From Lysobacter enzymogenes (GTDB lineage: Bacteria > Pseudomonadota > Gammaproteobacteria > Xanthomonadales > Xanthomonadaceae): a stretch of DNA of 64,000 nucleotides. Position 1 is the first letter of the stretch. Every line of letters begins with the position of its first letter. The notes beneath the pieces were generated by a model. It saw only the letters and a program-made list of their open reading frames with translations, had not been told where the DNA came from and ran no database searches. The stretch is from the NCBI RefSeq assembly GCF_017355525.1, contig NZ_CP067395.1:3100001-3164000 (forward strand). Direction: 5' to 3'. The position numbers and the translations under genes are program-made. Below, piece after piece: positions 44,030-52,953 of the stretch.

Positions 44030-44488
44030 TCAGCCCGGCGGCTCGGGCCGGCGCCACAGCCAGATCGCGACGACGCACATGATCGCGGTGCCGCTCGCGG
44101 CCATCCACCACTTCGGCGAAGTCAGGAACATGATCGCCGCGCACAGCGCCATCATCGACACCGCCAGGCGCTTGGCGCGGCGGCTGACCGCGCCGTGCGC
44201 CTGCCAGTCGCGGATCATCGGGCCGAACTGGCGATGCGCCAGCAGCCACGCATGCAGCCGCTGCGAGCCGCGCGAGGCGGCGAAGGCCGACAGCAGCACG
44301 AACGGCACGGTCGGCAGCCCGGGCACGACGATGCCGACGATGCCCAGGGCCAGGCTGGCGTAGGCCAGCAGCCACCAGGCCCAGCGCAGGCGGACGGGCC
44401 GCGCGGGCGGAGTCGGCTCGGCCTCGGTCGCGGCGGGCGGCGCCGGTGCGTGAACCGTGCTGTCCTCGGGCGGTGGGGATGCGGACAT
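44030..44488 (-). CDS. YbaN/DUF454 family inner-membrane protein
   Basis: The 152-residue protein has a Pro-rich N-terminus (1-32) followed by three hydrophobic segments. It shows the DUF454 motif VGIVVPGLPTVPFVLLSAFA and SQRLHAWLLAHRQFGPMIRDW. The function of YbaN is unknown. It is a separate unit upstream of lptM. The ATG at 44488 is used. Confidence 0.9.
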   Translation of the reverse strand: MSASPPPEDSTVHAPAPPAATEAEPTPPARPVRLRWAWWLLAYASLALGIVGIVVPGLPTVPFVLLSAFAASRGSQRLHAWLLAHRQFGPMIRDWQAHGAVSRRAKRLAVSMMALCAAIMFLTSPKWWMAASGTAIMCVVAIWLWRRPEPPG

Positions 44489-44542
44489 GGCGGCAGTATG
44501 CGCGGCGAGGGCCGCGGACGGTTCGGGCGATCGGAGAGGACA

Positions 44543-44570
44543 GCGTCGGGGCTGAAAGCCCCTCCCACAA
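44543..44570. repeat. GTCGGGGCTGAAAGCCCCTCCC repeat
   Basis: Same family as 31605 and 60094, here with the internal stem GGGGCTGAAAGCCCC intact. Confidence 0.7.
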
Positions 44571-44658
44571 GAGCGCCCGGCTGCAAGCGGCATCCAGCGG
44601 ACGCTATGCGCAAGGTTGCGGGCCGGTGTCGGGCGATGGTCGGGAAAGAACTTCCGCC

Positions 44659-44760
44659 CCGACTCGAGCGGCGGTGTCGCAGGACCTTCAGCCCCGGCCG
44701 CATTCGGCTCCGACTCGAGCGGCGGTTGCAGCAGGGGCTTGCGCCCCGACGCCTTCGGCT
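44659..44760. repeat. Two diverged 51-bp tandem repeat units
   Basis: Both units begin CCGACTCGAGCGGCGGT (44659 and 44710) and end TTCGGCT (44709 and 44760). The middles differ but keep the same length. Confidence 0.75.
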
Positions 44761-44787
44761 CCGCCGCCGACGCCTGCCCACAAACGA

Positions 44788-44813
44788 ACGGGCCCGGCTC
44801 GCGCCGGGCCCGT
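44788..44813. terminator. GC hairpin downstream of the S9 oligopeptidase gene
   Basis: ACGGGCCCGGC (44788-44798) pairs perfectly with GCCGGGCCCGT (44803-44813) around TCGC, 23 bases past the stop of the minus-strand gene. There is no T-tract. Confidence 0.6.
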
Positions 44814-44835
44814 CGCTACGCTGCGATGCGGCGGC

Positions 44836-46986
44836 TTACTTCGCCGCGACCTCGTGGCTCACCTGCAACTGGTCGATCATGAACGCGAACATCTCCGACT
44901 GCTCGCGATAGCGGCGGAAACGCCCCGACTTGCCGCCGTGGCCGGCGTCCATGTTGGTGCGGAACAGCACCGGGAACTTGCCGGTGTCGAGCGTGCGCAG
45001 GCGCGCGACGTACTTGGCCGGCTCCCAGTACTGCACCTGCGAATCCCACAGGCCGGTGCCGACGAACATCGCCGGATAGGCCTGCTTCTTCAGGTTGTCG
45101 TACGGCGAGTACGACAGCATGTACTCGTAGTAATCCTTCTTCTCCGGATTGCCCCACTCGTCGTACTCGTTGGTGGTCAGCGGAATGCTGGCGTCGAGCA
45201 TCGTCGTCACCACGTCCACGAACGGCACCTGCGACAGGATCACCCGGTACTTGTCCGCGGCCATGTTGGTGATCGCGCCCATCAGCAGGCCGCCGGCGCT
45301 GCCGCCGTACGCGGCGACGCGGTCCGGCGCGGCGTAGCCGGCCTTGACCAGCGCATCGGTCACGTCGACGAAGTCGTTGAAGGTGTTCTGCTTCTTGAAC
45401 AGCTTGCCGTTGTCGTACCACTGCCGGCCCATTTCCTGGCCGCCGCGGATGTGCGCGATGGCGTAGACCATGCCGCGGTCGAGCAGGCTGACGTTGGTGC
45501 CGGAGAAGCTCGGATCCATCGACATGCCGTAGCTGCCGTAGGCGTATTGCAGCAGCGCCGCCTTGCCGTTCTTCTCGAAGCCCTTCTTGTAGACCAGCGA
45601 CACCGGAATCTTGACGCCGTCGCGCGCGGTCGCCCAGAAGCGCTCGGTGACGTACTTCTCCGGGTCGTAGCCGATCACCGGCTGGCGCTTGAGCAGCTTG
45701 CGCTCGCCGGTGACGGTGTTGAGCTCGTAGGTGGTCGCCGGCGTGGTCAGCGAGGTGTAGCTGTAGCGCAGCCACGGCGTGTCGTGTTCGGAATTGATCG
45801 ACAGGCCCATCGAGAACGCCGGCTCGTCGGCCTTGACGAATTCGTCCTTGCCGTCCTTCTTGATCAGGCGCAGGCGCTCGAGCGCGTCGGCGCGTTCGGA
45901 CACGACGGTGAAGCCGTCGAACAGTTCGAAGCCCTCGATGAAGACGTCGTCGCGGTGGGCGATCCAGTCCTTCCATTCCTTGCGCGAACGCGCGCCGTCG
46001 GGCGCGGTGACGAGCTTGAAGTTCGGCGCCGGCTTGCCGTCGGCGCCGGGCGCGTTGGTGCGGATCACCCAGCGGCCGTCGAGGCGGTCGGCGTGGTATT
46101 CCACGTCGCGCTCGCGCGGCGCCAGCACCGCGAATTCCTTGGGATCGGCGGCCGGCGCGCAGCGCATTTCGCTGGACACGGTGCTGTGCACGTCGATGCA
46201 CAGGTAGGCGTCGTCGCGGGTGCGGCCCAGGCCCATGTAGAAGCTGTCGTCCTTCTCCTCGTAGACCAGCGCGTCGCTGGCCGCCGGGGTGCCGAGCACG
46301 TGCTTCTTGACCCGCACCGTCAGCAGCGTTTCCGGATCGTTCTCGATGTAGAACAGGGTCTGGTTGTCGTCGGCCCAGACGATGTCGGTCGACGCGCCCT
46401 CGACGACGTCGGGATAGATCTCGCCGGTGTCGAGGTTCTTGAAGCGGATCGTGTACTGGCGGCGGCCGACCGCGTCGTCGGCCCAGGCCAGGATGCGGTT
46501 GTCCTGGCTGACTTCCATCGCGCCGACGCTGAAGTAGTCCTTGCCCTTGGCCATGACGTTGACGTCGAGCATGACCTGCTCGGCGGCGTCCATGTCGCCC
46601 TTGCGGCGGGCGTGGATCGGGTAGTCCTGGCCGGTTTCGAAGCGGGTGTAGTACCAGTAGCCGCGCTCGCGGTACGGCACCGAGCTGTCGTCTTGCTTGA
46701 TGCGGCCGACGATTTCGCCGTAGAGCGTGTCCTCCAGCGGCTTGAGCGGCTTCATCGCCGCGTCGACGTAGGCGTTCTCGGCGTTGAGATACGCCAGCAT
46801 CTCGGGATTCTTGCGCTTGTCGTCGCGCAGCCAGTAGTACTCGTCCTGGCGCTGCGCGCCGTGCGGCGCCTTGACGGTGTGCGGCTTCTTGGCCGCTTCG
46901 GGCGGCGCGGGCAGGCCGGCGGCGGTGGCGTTGAGGGTGGTGGTCATCAGAAGCGTGGCCGCTAAGGTGAAGAAAGTGGTTTTCAT
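44836..46986 (-). CDS. Oligopeptidase B-type S9 peptidase, secreted
   Basis: A signal peptide (LAATLLMTTTLNATAAG) is followed by the propeller domain, beginning PPEAAKKPHTVKAPHGAQRQ and continuing DEYYWLRDD. The catalytic region has the serine in AAYGGSAGGLLMGA and the histidine in MDAGHGGKSGRF. These match oligopeptidase B (PtrB), which cuts after Arg/Lys in short peptides. Classical PtrB is cytoplasmic, so export is unusual, though seen in xanthomonads. The 716-residue length is normal. Confidence 0.93.
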   Translation of the reverse strand: MKTTFFTLAATLLMTTTLNATAAGLPAPPEAAKKPHTVKAPHGAQRQDEYYWLRDDKRKNPEMLAYLNAENAYVDAAMKPLKPLEDTLYGEIVGRIKQDDSSVPYRERGYWYYTRFETGQDYPIHARRKGDMDAAEQVMLDVNVMAKGKDYFSVGAMEVSQDNRILAWADDAVGRRQYTIRFKNLDTGEIYPDVVEGASTDIVWADDNQTLFYIENDPETLLTVRVKKHVLGTPAASDALVYEEKDDSFYMGLGRTRDDAYLCIDVHSTVSSEMRCAPAADPKEFAVLAPRERDVEYHADRLDGRWVIRTNAPGADGKPAPNFKLVTAPDGARSRKEWKDWIAHRDDVFIEGFELFDGFTVVSERADALERLRLIKKDGKDEFVKADEPAFSMGLSINSEHDTPWLRYSYTSLTTPATTYELNTVTGERKLLKRQPVIGYDPEKYVTERFWATARDGVKIPVSLVYKKGFEKNGKAALLQYAYGSYGMSMDPSFSGTNVSLLDRGMVYAIAHIRGGQEMGRQWYDNGKLFKKQNTFNDFVDVTDALVKAGYAAPDRVAAYGGSAGGLLMGAITNMAADKYRVILSQVPFVDVVTTMLDASIPLTTNEYDEWGNPEKKDYYEYMLSYSPYDNLKKQAYPAMFVGTGLWDSQVQYWEPAKYVARLRTLDTGKFPVLFRTNMDAGHGGKSGRFRRYREQSEMFAFMIDQLQVSHEVAAK

Positions 46987-47141
46987 ATGGGGTCCGCCGG
47001 ATTATTCCTCAATGTCGCAGGGTGGAGCGCCGGGAAAACGCGAACGGCGGCGTGGATCGTGCGGCTCGGGGCCGCAGGCTGCGGATCCGCGCAGCGCGGC
47101 CGCAACGGCCGGCGCGCGGGAGCCGCCGCGCCGATGCGCGA

Positions 47142-47163
47142 ACGGGCGCCCGAAGGCGCCCGT
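47142..47163. terminator. GC hairpin downstream of the prolyl oligopeptidase gene
   Basis: ACGGGCGCC pairs with GGCGCCCGT around CGAA, 36 bases past the stop. There is no T-tract. Confidence 0.55.
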
Positions 47164-47198
47164 CCGAGGGTGGATCCACAGGCGCGCGGCCGGCCGGA

Positions 47199-49316
47199 TC
47201 ACTTGGCCAGCTGTTCCCACAGGAAGGTGTAGGCCAGCGCGTTCATGTGCGCGGCCTGGGCGTTGTTGGCCGCGCCGCCGTGGCCGCCTTCGATGTTCTC
47301 GTAGTAGCGCACGTTGCTCTTGCCGGCATCGAGCATCTTCGCCGCCATCTTGCGCGCATGGCCCGGATGGACGCGGTCGTCCTTGGTCGAGGTCATGAAG
47401 ATCACCGGCGGATACTCGCGCTTGGCGTCGAACAGGTGGTACGGCGAGAAGGTCTGGATGAACGACCAGTCGGCGGTGTCCGGATTGCCGTACTCGGCCA
47501 TCCACGAGGCGCCGGCGAGCAGATGGTTGTAGCGCTTCATGTCGAGCAGCGGCACCTGCACCACGATCGCGCCGAACAGGTCGGGGTACTGGGTCAGCAT
47601 GTTGCCGGTCAGCAGGCCGCCGTTGCTGCCGCCCTGCGCGCCCAGGTGCGGGGTCGAGGTGATCTTGCGCGCGATCAGGTCCTGGCCGACCGCGGCGAAG
47701 TCCTCATACGCCTTGTGCCGGTTGGCCTTGAGCGCGGCCTGGTGCCAGCGCGGGCCGTACTCGCCGCCGCCGCGGATGTTGGCGACCGCGTACACGCCGC
47801 CCTTCTCCAGCCAGCCCTTGCCGATGCCGCCGGAATAATTCGGGGTCAGCGAGATTTCGAAACCGCCGTAGCCGTACAGCAGGGTCGGCGCCTTGCCGTC
47901 GAACTTGAGGTCCTTCGGCCGGACCACGAAATACGGCACGCGGGTGCCGTCCTTGCTGGTCGCGAAGTGCTGCTCGATCGTGTCCTTGGACGCGTCGAAG
48001 AAGCTCGGGTTGGTCTTCAGGGTTTCGGGCTTGCGGCCGATCTGCGCCAGCGCCAGCGTGGTCGGGGTCAGGTAGTCCGACGCCGACAGCCACACCGCAT
48101 CGCTGTCGTCGGTATCCACCGGGGCGACCGAGACGGTGCCGAACGCCGGCGCGCCGACGAAGTCGCTGCGCTTCCACTCGCCCTTGCCCGGCGCCAGCAC
48201 GCTGAGCTTGTACTTGACGTCGTCGAGCACGTTCAGCACGAGATGGTTGCGGGTCCAGATCGCGCTCGCCAGCGAGGTGGTCGCGGTCGGCGCGAACAAG
48301 GTCACGAAGTCGCGCTTGCCGGCCATGAAATCGTCGAAGCCGATCGCGATCAGGCTGCCGGCCGCGTACTGCTTGCCGCCGGCTTCGTAAGGATCGCGCA
48401 GTTCGGCCATCAGCCATTCGCGGTGGACGAACTTGCTGGCCGAGTTCGGCAGATCGATCTTGCTGAGCTTGCCGTCCTTGCCGCGCAGGTACAGTTCTTC
48501 GTTGTAGAACGCCAGCGCGCGGCTGACGAAGTCGCGTTCGAAGCCCGGGGTCGGGTCGCGGTAGGCGGCCACCGACATGTCGGTGTCCTTGCCCTCGTAC
48601 ACCGGCGTGGCCTGCGCCATCGGCGTGCCGCGCGTCCACAGGCGCACGGTGCGGGCGTAGCCCGAGGTCGTCATCGTGTCCTTGCCGAAATCGGTGGCGA
48701 CGTAGACGTGGTCCTTGTCGATCCAGCTCAGGCTGCCCTTGGCCTCGGGACGGAAGAAGCCGTCCTTGATCCAGGTCTTGGAGCCCAGGTCGAACTCGCG
48801 GGTCACGTCGGCGTCGGAGCCGCCGCGCGACAGCGCGATCAGGCAGCGCTGGTAGTCGGGCTTGAGGCATTCGGCGCCGTGCCAGACCCACTGCTCGTTC
48901 TCCTCGCGGTTCAGCGCGTCAAGATCGATCACGGTTTCCCAGGCCGGCTTGGCCTTGCGGTATTCCTCGAGCGTGGTGCGGCGCCACAGGCCGCGCTGGT
49001 GCTGCGCGTCCTTCCAGAAGTTGTAGTAGTACCCGCCGATCTTCTCCACGCCGGGGATCTTGGCGTCGGAGTCGAGGATGGCGAGGATGCTCGATTCGAG
49101 CTGCTTGAACTGCGGGGTGGCGGCCAGTTCGGCCTCGGTCTTGGCGTTGCGCTGCTTGACCCAATCCAGGGCGCGCTTGCCGTCGACGTCTTCGAGCCAG
49201 GCATAGGGGTCGTCGGTCACTTTGTTCTCCTGGGCGGACGCCACGCCGGCGCTGGCGGCGATGGCCAGTCCGGCCGCGAGCAACAGGGACTGACGGGTCT
49301 GGGACATCGAAGGCAT
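47199..49316 (-). CDS. Prolyl oligopeptidase family S9 peptidase, secreted
   Basis: A signal peptide is at residues 4-29 (LLLAAGLAIAASAGVASA). The prolyl oligopeptidase propeller begins DDPYAWLEDVDGKRALDWVK. The triad is visible: serine in GAQGGSNGGLLTGN, aspartate in TKDDRVHPGHARK, and histidine in EGGHGGAANN. It should hydrolyse small peptides after proline in the periplasm. An ATG at 49307 is an alternative start. It is close in type and adjacent to the oligopeptidase B gene, both on the minus strand. Confidence 0.93.
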   Translation of the reverse strand: MPSMSQTRQSLLLAAGLAIAASAGVASAQENKVTDDPYAWLEDVDGKRALDWVKQRNAKTEAELAATPQFKQLESSILAILDSDAKIPGVEKIGGYYYNFWKDAQHQRGLWRRTTLEEYRKAKPAWETVIDLDALNREENEQWVWHGAECLKPDYQRCLIALSRGGSDADVTREFDLGSKTWIKDGFFRPEAKGSLSWIDKDHVYVATDFGKDTMTTSGYARTVRLWTRGTPMAQATPVYEGKDTDMSVAAYRDPTPGFERDFVSRALAFYNEELYLRGKDGKLSKIDLPNSASKFVHREWLMAELRDPYEAGGKQYAAGSLIAIGFDDFMAGKRDFVTLFAPTATTSLASAIWTRNHLVLNVLDDVKYKLSVLAPGKGEWKRSDFVGAPAFGTVSVAPVDTDDSDAVWLSASDYLTPTTLALAQIGRKPETLKTNPSFFDASKDTIEQHFATSKDGTRVPYFVVRPKDLKFDGKAPTLLYGYGGFEISLTPNYSGGIGKGWLEKGGVYAVANIRGGGEYGPRWHQAALKANRHKAYEDFAAVGQDLIARKITSTPHLGAQGGSNGGLLTGNMLTQYPDLFGAIVVQVPLLDMKRYNHLLAGASWMAEYGNPDTADWSFIQTFSPYHLFDAKREYPPVIFMTSTKDDRVHPGHARKMAAKMLDAGKSNVRYYENIEGGHGGAANNAQAAHMNALAYTFLWEQLAK

Positions 49317-49573
49317 GGCGGTTCCGGGACATAGGAAGGCCGTCACGCTAACACAGGGCCACCGGGGGTCCGCCCTGTCCTTGGTCATGTAGGGAGTTGC
49401 CGGTTCTGGCGCGTTGGAGGCGCCCGGCGGCGGGCCTGCGGCGAGACCCGGCCGGAGCCGGTGCAGGCCGCGGCAGCGCGGCCGCGTTGCGCCCGCAGAG
49501 ACAGCCACGCCGGCCTGTGCGGCCGGCGTGGCCGGAACAACGGCGGGCCGGCCGGTCGCGCCGGCCCGACCGC

Positions 49574-49939
49574 TCAGGCCACCCGCGGCAGCGGGCGCGC
49601 CGGATGCGCCGGGCGCAGCCGCCGCCGCGCCTGCATCGCCCCGCGCCGACGGCGCCGCGCCGGTGCCGCGGCCGCCGCTTCGGCGGCGTCGCGCGACCAC
49701 GGCAAACGGAACCGGTGCAGCGCCCACCACGCCAGCGCCGGCATCGCCACCAGCCACAGCGGCAGCCAGCCCAGCACCGCATGGTGGCCGCGCGCGGCCG
49801 GCAGCATCAGCACCAGCAGCGCGCCGACGGCGACGGCGTAGCCGAGCGCGGTGTCGAGGTCGCCGCGCAGGTCGGTGGTTTCGGCGATGTCGCCGTCGAA
49901 CTCGGGATCGACGCGGCGGGTGGTTTCGAGGACGCTCAT
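49574..49939 (-). CDS. Small membrane protein, 121 aa
   Basis: The N-terminal part is acidic (DPEFDGDIAETTDLRGDLDT). Two hydrophobic segments follow (about 33-50 and 55-72), then a very basic Ala/Arg tail (ARRRRRGAMQARRR). No family name is known to me. It stands alone between the prolyl oligopeptidase and patatin genes. Confidence 0.6.
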   Translation of the reverse strand: MSVLETTRRVDPEFDGDIAETTDLRGDLDTALGYAVAVGALLVLMLPAARGHHAVLGWLPLWLVAMPALAWWALHRFRLPWSRDAAEAAAAAPARRRRRGAMQARRRLRPAHPARPLPRVA

Positions 49940-50065
49940 GGCCGGACTCCGGAAGCGCAGAAGAAGGTGGAAAGAAGGCGACTCGTGGTGAGTCCAACTT
50001 CCCGCCGCGGCGTCTCAGAGGTTGCGATACCGGCGACCGCCCGTCGGGACCGGGTCGCGGCCGGC

Positions 50066-51034
50066 TCAGTAGCCGGCTTTGTCCAGCGCGATCTCGGCCT
50101 GCTCGCGGCCCAGTTCGATCAGTTCCTTGGCGCGCCAGAATTCATAGAACTGGCAGGCGTCGCGCGGAATGCGGATGACCAGTTCGGGCGGGTCCAGCGC
50201 CAGTTGCACGCGCGCGATCTGCGCCTGCATGGTGTCGAGCGAACGCGCCATCAGTTCGCTGAAGCTCAGCTCGTGCGGCGGCTGATCTTCGGGCCGGTCG
50301 ACCGGCACCGGTTGGTTGCGGCGGAACCAGCGCATCAGCGGCGGCGGCTTGACCGACACCAGTTGCTCGGCCGGCACCGGTGCGTGCCGCGGCAGGTCGG
50401 CGTCGGCGTGGCGGCCGAGCGTGCCGGTCGGCTGGTCGGGCCAGCCGTGCATGTCGACCGCGATCAGCCGGTGCGCGTCGGACAATCGCGTGGCGGTGAT
50501 CGGCAACGGCGCCAGCAGGCCGCCGTCGACCAGTTCGCGGCCGTGCAATTCGTAAGGGGTGAACACGCCCGGGATCGCGATCGACGCGCGGATCGCGTCC
50601 CACAGGTCGCCTTCGCGCAGCCACACCTCGCGCTGGCGCAGCAGGTCGACCGCGACCGCGGTGAACTGCACCGGCAGGTCTTCGATGCGCGGCTCGCCGA
50701 TCAGCTCGCGCAGTGCGTGCATGAGCCGGTCGCCGCGGAACAGCGCCGGCTGGCCGAACACCGGGTCGAGCAGGCGCAGCATGTCGGTGCGGCTCATGCT
50801 GTAGAGCCAGTCGCGGTACACCGCCATCTTGCCGGCGGCGAACAAGCCGCCGACCAGGGCGCCGCTGGACGAACCGGCGACCGCGACGATGCGCAGCTTG
50901 CGCGCCTGCAAGGCCTCGATGACCCCGATCTGGGCCAGCCCGCGCGCGCCGCCCGCGCCGAGCACCAGCGCGACCGGCTCGCCGGGTTCGGCGTGGCCGG
51001 GAGAATCGCTGGCGGGTAGGTCGGCGCCTGCCAT
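50066..51034 (-). CDS. Patatin-like phospholipase (RssA-like)
   Basis: The 322-residue protein has the patatin oxyanion motif LGAGGARGLAQIGVIEAL, the nucleophile GSSSGALVGG and the Asp of the catalytic dyad in VDGGLLAPLP. Patatin-like enzymes are acyl hydrolases. The RssA name is by resemblance only. The start ATG at 51034 shares a base with the stop of the upstream regulator (TGATG), a sign of coupled translation. Confidence 0.92.
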   Translation of the reverse strand: MAGADLPASDSPGHAEPGEPVALVLGAGGARGLAQIGVIEALQARKLRIVAVAGSSSGALVGGLFAAGKMAVYRDWLYSMSRTDMLRLLDPVFGQPALFRGDRLMHALRELIGEPRIEDLPVQFTAVAVDLLRQREVWLREGDLWDAIRASIAIPGVFTPYELHGRELVDGGLLAPLPITATRLSDAHRLIAVDMHGWPDQPTGTLGRHADADLPRHAPVPAEQLVSVKPPPLMRWFRRNQPVPVDRPEDQPPHELSFSELMARSLDTMQAQIARVQLALDPPELVIRIPRDACQFYEFWRAKELIELGREQAEIALDKAGY

Positions 51035-52002
51035 CAACGGCCGTAGTTGCTCAGCGCCAGTTCCAGCATGGTCTTGGCCTGTTCGCGCAGCACCACCGGC
51101 TCGACGATTTCGGCGTCGTTGCCGTAATGCATCACGTCCATCAGCAATTCGCGGCCGGCGCTGTAAGGCACCTTGAGCTCATAGCGGCCGTCCGGCAGGA
51201 ACCGGCCCTGCTGCTGCGAGTGCCAGTGCTCGTCGGCGACCCAGCGCGCCGCCTTGGCGCTGAACAGGATCGTCGCCCAGCCCTTCGGCGCGCCGGAGAA
51301 GATGCCGTAGCTCGACGCCAGATGCTGGTCGAGCTCGTCGTCGGCGACGTCGCGCGCCGCCTCCTCGCCGATCTTGGCCGCGCTGATGCGGTCGACCGAG
51401 AAGCTGCGCAGCGCATCGCGTTCGTGGTCCCAGGCGTCCAGGTACCAGTTCTCGCGGTAGTGCGTCAGCCGCTGCGGCGAGACGCTGCGGCGGGTGCGCT
51501 CGTCGGTGGAGCGGGCGCGGTACTCGAAGGTCAGGCGCTTGCGGTCGAGCACGGCGGTGGCGACCGCGCGGAACGCGGTTTCGTCCTGGCGGCGGGTGCG
51601 GTGCGGGATCACCCGCACCCGCTCCACCGGCAGGCGGCGGCCGCCGGCGTGCTCGTCGAGCAGCTTCTCGATGCGCTGCTGCAACGGCGCCAGCGCGTTC
51701 GACAACACGCCCCCGCCGCTGCGCATCAGCAATTGCTGCGCGGCCAGCAGCGCGTGCAACTCCTCCGAGCTCAGCCACAGGCCGGGCAGTTCGAAGCGGT
51801 CGCCTTCGCTGGTGTCGTAGCGGAAACCGGCTTCGCCGTTGCCGACCACCGGTGCCATCAGGTAGTCGCGCAGGTAAGCCAGGTCCCGATAAACGGTCGC
51901 GCGCGAGCATTCCAGGTCCTCCTGGAGCCGCTGAACTGTGACCGGGTACCTGGCCGCAGTGAGAATCCGGTGCAACGCGTGAATGCGTTCGATACGTTCC
52001 AT
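51034..52002 (-). CDS. WYL-domain helix-turn-helix transcriptional regulator
   Basis: The N-terminal winged helix reads RIHALHRILTAARYPVTVQR then LQEDLECSRATVYRDLAYLR (DeoR-like). The WYL domain follows (about residues 130-210), with RLTHYRENWYLDAWDHERDA. A WCX-type C-terminus ends it. WYL regulators bind nucleotides or nucleic acids and often sit in stress or defence loci. I prefer ATG 52002 over an upstream ATG 36 bases away. It probably co-transcribes with the patatin gene and is divergent from the 52093 gene. Confidence 0.92.
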   Translation of the reverse strand: MERIERIHALHRILTAARYPVTVQRLQEDLECSRATVYRDLAYLRDYLMAPVVGNGEAGFRYDTSEGDRFELPGLWLSSEELHALLAAQQLLMRSGGGVLSNALAPLQQRIEKLLDEHAGGRRLPVERVRVIPHRTRRQDETAFRAVATAVLDRKRLTFEYRARSTDERTRRSVSPQRLTHYRENWYLDAWDHERDALRSFSVDRISAAKIGEEAARDVADDELDQHLASSYGIFSGAPKGWATILFSAKAARWVADEHWHSQQQGRFLPDGRYELKVPYSAGRELLMDVMHYGNDAEIVEPVVLREQAKTMLELALSNYGR

Positions 52003-52092
52003 GTCGGCCGAGATGTGGTGGAGTCGGTAGGGACACAACTAGCATGGCATCGGCCGCTGTCCGGCCGCCACCATCGAACCTGAGGATCCTAC

Positions 52093-52683
52093 GTGATCAA
52101 GCCCTCAATATCCGCAACACTGACCCCCGCGGTGCTGCTGCTCGGCCTGACCGCCTCCAGCCTGGCCTGCGCCGGGCCGAAGGAAGAAGTCGTCGCCGCG
52201 GTGGACAAGTTCCTGGCCGCCAAGAGCTACCACGCCACGATGAGCATGGGCCCCGGGCCCGCCACCGAGACCGACTTCGTCGCGCCGGACCGCATGCGCG
52301 TGAAGCTGGGCGCGGTCGGCGACCAGATCATGATCGGCAACACCCTGTACATGACCCTGCAAGGCAAGACCCGCAAGCAACCCGCGCCGAACGGCGGCGT
52401 CGCCGCCACGCGCAGTCGCGAGAAAGTGCTGGGCAACCTGCAGACGCTGAAGGTGGCCGCGCTGGGCGACGAGACCCTCGCCGGCGTGGCGACCAAGAAG
52501 TACAAGGTGGAGAACAGCCAACCGAACAAGACCTCCTCGACCTTCTGGGTGGCCGCCGCCACCGGTTACCCGGTGCAGGCGGTGAACGTGGCCGAGGTCG
52601 GCGGCAAATCCTACACCTCGACTTTGAAGTACTCGCGTTACAACGACCCCAGCATCAAGATCGAAGCGCCGGCGGTGAAGTGA
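52093..52683 (+). CDS. Secreted LolA/outer-membrane-carrier-like protein, 196 aa
   Basis: The GTG start has GAGG 11 bases upstream. A signal peptide (LTPAVLLLGLTASSLACA) is followed by a beta-rich domain (YHATMSMGPGPATETDFVAP and later VENSQPNKTSSTFWVAAAT). The order of strands and the motif of a basic, substrate-free Gly turn resemble LolA/LppX folds. This is inference; no family was identified with certainty. A terminator follows at 52721. Confidence 0.7.
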   Translation: MIKPSISATLTPAVLLLGLTASSLACAGPKEEVVAAVDKFLAAKSYHATMSMGPGPATETDFVAPDRMRVKLGAVGDQIMIGNTLYMTLQGKTRKQPAPNGGVAATRSREKVLGNLQTLKVAALGDETLAGVATKKYKVENSQPNKTSSTFWVAAATGYPVQAVNVAEVGGKSYTSTLKYSRYNDPSIKIEAPAVK

Positions 52684-52720
52684 TATTTGACACCTGATGC
52701 GTCGCATCGACTGCGACCGC

Positions 52721-52750
52721 AAGGCCGGGCCGACGAGGCCCGGCCTTTTC
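52721..52750 (+). terminator. Rho-independent terminator after the 52093 gene
   Basis: AAGGCCGGGCC (52721-52731) pairs with GGCCCGGCCTT (52737-52747) around GACGA, followed by TT. It lies 37 bases past the stop. Confidence 0.85.
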
Positions 52751-52953
52751 GTTGGCGCCGAAGATCGGACGCGATTTTTCCCGAACGGTCCTTTCGCGCG
52801 TTGTCGCAGTGCGACAACGCGGCGGCGCGGCCGCACCGGCCAGCTTCGCCGGCGGATTTTGTGTTTTTTTGTCAGCCCTTGGCGACGGCCGCGGCGCGCG
52901 CCCACAGATGCGCGGCCGGCGCAAGCTCGCTCTCGCCGGGCGGGGTGGGCACA

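Larger units (their letters stand above)
44489..44835. other. 347-bp repeat-rich gap between the YbaN gene and the S9 peptidase
   Basis: No gene is supported. It holds a GTCGGGGCTGAAAGCCCC repeat (44543-44570), a tandem 51-bp duplication (44659-44760) and a GC hairpin (44788-44813). Confidence 0.6.
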
